Shown here piece by piece: positions 6,180 to 7,739 of a stretch of DNA of 7,739 nt. Every line of letters starts with the position of its first letter. Position 1 is the first letter of the stretch. The notes under the pieces are model-generated. The model saw only the letters and a list, made by a program, of their open reading frames with translations. It was not told the origin of the DNA and searched no databases. The position numbers and the translations under genes were made by a program. The stretch is from JAICLV01 sp036380925 (GTDB lineage: Bacteria; Actinomycetota; Actinomycetes; Acidothermales; Acidothermaceae), in contig DASVDW010000081.1 of the NCBI GenBank assembly GCA_036380925.1, positions 1-7,739 of the forward strand, given 5' to 3'.

Positions 6180-6887
6180 GTTGCGAACGTCGTCGGAACC
6201 GGCGCCGCCACCGACGGGCGCGTCGCCGGTGGACGCGGCGCGTCGTCCGGACTTTCGCCGCGGCGGCGCAAGCAACGTCGCCAGATCGGCGCCGGAGTCG
6301 TTGACCCGGACGACGAACGGCCGAGTCGGCGTGTAGCTGACGATCGTGACCGAGCACGGGTCGACGACGATCCGCTGGAACTCGTCGAGGTGCAGGCCGA
6401 GCGCGTCGGCCACGATCGACTTGATGATGTCGGCGTGAGAGCAGGCCAGCCACACCGCGTCCGGGCCGAGTTCGGCGTTCCACGACCGGATGGCGTCGAC
6501 CGCGCGCGCCTGGGCCGCGCGCAGCGATTCGCCATCCGGGCCCGGGAAAGTCACCCCGCTGGGGTGCGACTGCACGACCTTCCACAGCGGGTCTTTGGCC
6601 AGCTTCTTGAGCTCCTGACCGGTCCAGTCGCCGTAGCCGCATTCGATCAGCCGCGGCTCGGTCGCGACGGCCAAACCGGTGGCCGCGGCGACGGGCGCGA
6701 CGGTCTCCTGGCAGCGCTCGAGCGGGCTGCTCACCAACGCGGCCAGCCGCACGCCGCTGAGCCGTGCGGCGACGGCTTCGGCCTGCGCGCGGCCGCGGTC
6801 GTCGAGATGCACGCCGGGGGTGCGGCCGGCGAGCACCGGGCCGGTCATCGCGGTCAGGCCATGCCGCAGCAGGACGACCGTGCTCAC
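6177..6887 (-). CDS. Histidine phosphatase superfamily protein, MSMEG_4193/TIGR03848 type, 236 aa
   Basis: Phosphoglycerate-mutase-like phosphohydrolase or mutase of unknown substrate, probably cytoplasmic. Superfamily residues are all present: RHG at 8-10 (H9 is the phosphorylated histidine), R58 in SSPLERCQET, E82 in LIECGYGDWTG, and H151 in ACSHADI. The pattern matches a phosphatase more than a cofactor-dependent glycolytic mutase. About 35 residues after 200 are basic then Gly/Ala-rich and look disordered. Start: GTG 6887-6885, with GAGGTGA (6898-6892) as a good Shine-Dalgarno a few bases upstream. The preceding gene's stop TGA (6899-6897) overlaps that site, so the two are probably translated from one mRNA. 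The DUF3090 gene follows after 10 bases. In related genomes this trio neighbours the kinase-like gene and mshC (from memory). Confidence 0.93.
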   Translation of the reverse strand: MSTVVLLRHGLTAMTGPVLAGRTPGVHLDDRGRAQAEAVAARLSGVRLAALVSSPLERCQETVAPVAAATGLAVATEPRLIECGYGDWTGQELKKLAKDPLWKVVQSHPSGVTFPGPDGESLRAAQARAVDAIRSWNAELGPDAVWLACSHADIIKSIVADALGLHLDEFQRIVVDPCSVTIVSYTPTRPFVVRVNDSGADLATLLAPPRRKSGRRAASTGDAPVGGGAGSDDVRN

Positions 6888-6896
6888 CCGGTCACC

Positions 6897-7130
6897 TCAG
6901 GACTTGGGCGAAACGCCGAGGACGCCGGTCTGCTCGAGGTTGTTGTAGGTGGCGAAGCAACTGGCGTTCGCCGGCCGCGAGTCTTGCGTCTCGCTCGGGC
7001 ACACGCCGTGCTTGCCGGCCGCCCCGGCCAACGAGATGAGCGCCAGCACCCCGCAGATGGCGAGCACGATCAGCAGCGCCGCGAATTGCACCTTGGTGAG
7101 CGCCTGTGGCTCTTTCGAGGACGTCGACAC
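6897..7130 (-). CDS. Small single-pass membrane protein, 77 aa, unknown function
   Basis: Residues 1-15 are polar with lysines at 6 and 13, then one hydrophobic helix spans about 16-38 (FAALLIVLAICGVLALISLAG). By the positive-inside rule the short N-terminus is cytoplasmic and the 39-residue tail lies outside. The tail has two cysteines, C44 (HGVCPSE) and C58 (NASCFAT), which could form a disulfide; C26 is within the helix. No lipobox is seen. I do not recognise the family. The start is GTG 7130, with no Shine-Dalgarno but a TANNNT box 7 bases upstream. The stop overlaps the Shine-Dalgarno of the phosphatase gene, so it is probably the first gene of an operon with the phosphatase and DUF3090. 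A real gene is supported by the promoter position and the tight junction. Homology was not checked. Confidence 0.78.
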   Translation of the reverse strand: MSTSSKEPQALTKVQFAALLIVLAICGVLALISLAGAAGKHGVCPSETQDSRPANASCFATYNNLEQTGVLGVSPKS

Positions 7131-7137
7131 GTCGGCG

Positions 7138-7143
7138 AGTCTA
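7138..7143 (-). promoter_or_regulatory. Probable -10 box of the leaderless operon promoter (small membrane protein, phosphatase, DUF3090)
   Basis: TAGACT (7143-7138, minus) is followed by cgccgac and the GTG at 7130. A TTGACC (7161-7156) lies upstream, but only 12 bases separate it from the -10, too short for a standard -35 spacing. The -10 stands on its own position relative to the start codon. Confidence 0.65.
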
Positions 7144-7275
7144 CCGATCCAGGCCGGTCAACCCGCTCAGGGGCGGACCGGCGATGCGCACCTGGTTTTC
7201 CGCGCCGACCTCCCACGCCGAGTGAAGGGTCCGCGCTGTCGACACGCGCGATTCGACGACCCGTGCCCTTCAGTC

Positions 7276-7293
7276 GGCGGCCTATGGGCGGCC
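7276..7293 (+). repeat. Direct repeat GGCGGCC x2, one helical turn apart
   Basis: GGCGGCC occurs at 7276-7282 and again at 7287-7293, an 11-bp period, ending 6 bases before the reductase -10 box. The two copies would face the same side of the helix in the -35 region, where an activator or repressor dimer could bind. GC-rich sequence makes chance likely. Confidence 0.3.
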
Positions 7294-7299
7294 AGACGG

Positions 7300-7305
7300 T
7301 AGCCT
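7300..7305 (+). promoter_or_regulatory. Probable -10 box upstream of the aldo/keto reductase
   Basis: TAGCCT fits TANNNT and is followed by 8 bases and the ATG at 7314. Transcription would begin at or one base before the start codon. No Shine-Dalgarno is present, which supports a leaderless message. Confidence 0.55.
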
Positions 7306-7313
7306 GTCGCGCC

Positions 7314-7739
7314 ATGGAGCAGCGTCGCCTCGGCGGTAGCGGGCTGACCGTCTCCTGCGTCGGGCTCGGCACCGCCACCTGGGGCCGCGACACCGACGAG
7401 CACGAGGCGGCCGACCAGCTCAAGGCATTCGTCGAGGCTGGTGGGTCGCTGCTCGACACCGCCGACACGTACGCGAACGGCGACAGCGAGCGGGTCATCG
7501 GCATGGTGCTCGCGAAAGCGGTCGACCGGGCCGACGTCGTCGTCGCGACAAAAGCCGGCGGTCTCGCGCCGCACGACAGACAGGGCGGACGGCGTCGCGA
7601 CATGTCACGACGGCACCTGCTGAAAGCACTCGACGACTCACTTGACCGGCTCGGAATCGAGCACGTCGACCTTTGGCAGTTGCACGGGTTCGACCCGCTC
7701 ACGCCGCTCGAGGAGACGCTGTCGGCGCTCGACGTCGCC
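7314..7739 (+). CDS. Aldo/keto reductase, N-terminal 142 residues (3' end outside window)
   Basis: NAD(P)H-dependent oxidoreductase of the AKR superfamily, a cytoplasmic TIM-barrel enzyme that reduces carbonyl groups. The substrate cannot be read from sequence. The opening MEQRRLGGSGLTVSCVGLGT is the usual AKR N-terminus. The catalytic tetrad is visible: Asp and Tyr in LLDTADTYANGDSERVIG, Lys in VATKAG, and His in DLWQLHGFD. The frame remains open to the last base of the window. ATG 7314 is supported by alignment to the AKR start and by the -10 box 8 bases upstream. The gene is transcribed away from the small membrane protein gene, and nothing in the window links it to a specific pathway. Confidence 0.95.
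   Translation, partial: MEQRRLGGSGLTVSCVGLGTATWGRDTDEHEAADQLKAFVEAGGSLLDTADTYANGDSERVIGMVLAKAVDRADVVVATKAGGLAPHDRQGGRRRDMSRRHLLKALDDSLDRLGIEHVDLWQLHGFDPLTPLEETLSALDVA

Larger units (their letters stand above)
7131..7313. other. 183-bp intergenic region between divergent genes
   Basis: It contains the -10 boxes for the small membrane protein (7138-7143, minus) and the aldo/keto reductase (7300-7305, plus) at its two ends. No other gene, tRNA, terminator or strong hairpin is evident in between. Antisense shadow frames of the reductase run into it but have no coding signals. Confidence 0.7.

Noticed and set aside
6167..6535. N-terminal extension of DUF3090 to 6535
   Set aside because: The extra residues are the out-of-frame reading of the phosphatase gene. 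The family begins at MPRQ.
7070..7702. 210-codon minus-strand frame opposite the aldo/keto reductase
   Set aside because: Ser/Arg-rich shadow. The plus strand has the full reductase motifs, and the frame overlaps the small membrane protein gene.

Overview
The window is chromosomal DNA from a high-GC actinobacterium. Codons end mostly in G or C, GTG starts are common, and the gene set (mycothiol ligase MshC beside a PAC2-family gene, cobalamin-dependent MetH, and three families largely confined to Actinobacteria) points to a mycothiol producer. From memory, the order resembles the Mycobacterium tuberculosis metH (Rv2124c) to Rv2135c region. The genus cannot be fixed from this sequence. I see no phage genes, insertion sequences, CRISPR arrays, tRNAs or rRNAs.

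Layout. 1-2046 (minus): the first 682 codons of metH, cut by the window edge just inside the B12-binding cap. 2132-2986 (plus): PAC2-family protein, divergent from metH across an 85-bp shared promoter region. 2988-4217 (minus): mshC, convergent with the PAC2 gene with one base between the stops. 4271-5065 (minus): HipA/PI3-4-kinase-like protein of the SCO1664/TIGR03843 type. 5232-5573 (plus): a 113-residue protein of unknown function on the opposite strand, with a structured leader. 5576-6166 (minus): DUF3090 protein with a C-terminal Cys/His cluster. 6177-6887 (minus): histidine phosphatase of the MSMEG_4193 type. 6897-7130 (minus): small single-pass membrane protein. 7314-7739 (plus): start of an aldo/keto reductase, cut by the window edge. 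No gene-free stretch exceeds 300 bases; the longest are 7131-7313 and 5066-5231.

How the genes may work together. MetH makes methionine and MshC attaches cysteine to GlcN-inositol in mycothiol synthesis, so two sulfur and thiol genes flank the PAC2 gene. A kinase-like protein, a phosphatase-like protein and DUF3090 form a conserved actinobacterial neighbourhood with no assigned function. A kinase/phosphatase pair acting on a shared substrate, perhaps linked to thiol metabolism, is a hypothesis only.

The most striking signal is regulatory. Four starts (metH, mshC, DUF3090 and the small membrane protein) each have a TANNNT -10 hexamer followed by exactly 7 bases and then ATG or GTG, with no convincing Shine-Dalgarno. 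The aldo/keto reductase has the same arrangement with 8 bases. This is the signature of leaderless transcripts. The PAC2, 113-residue and phosphatase genes instead have clear Shine-Dalgarno sites and no such hexamer.
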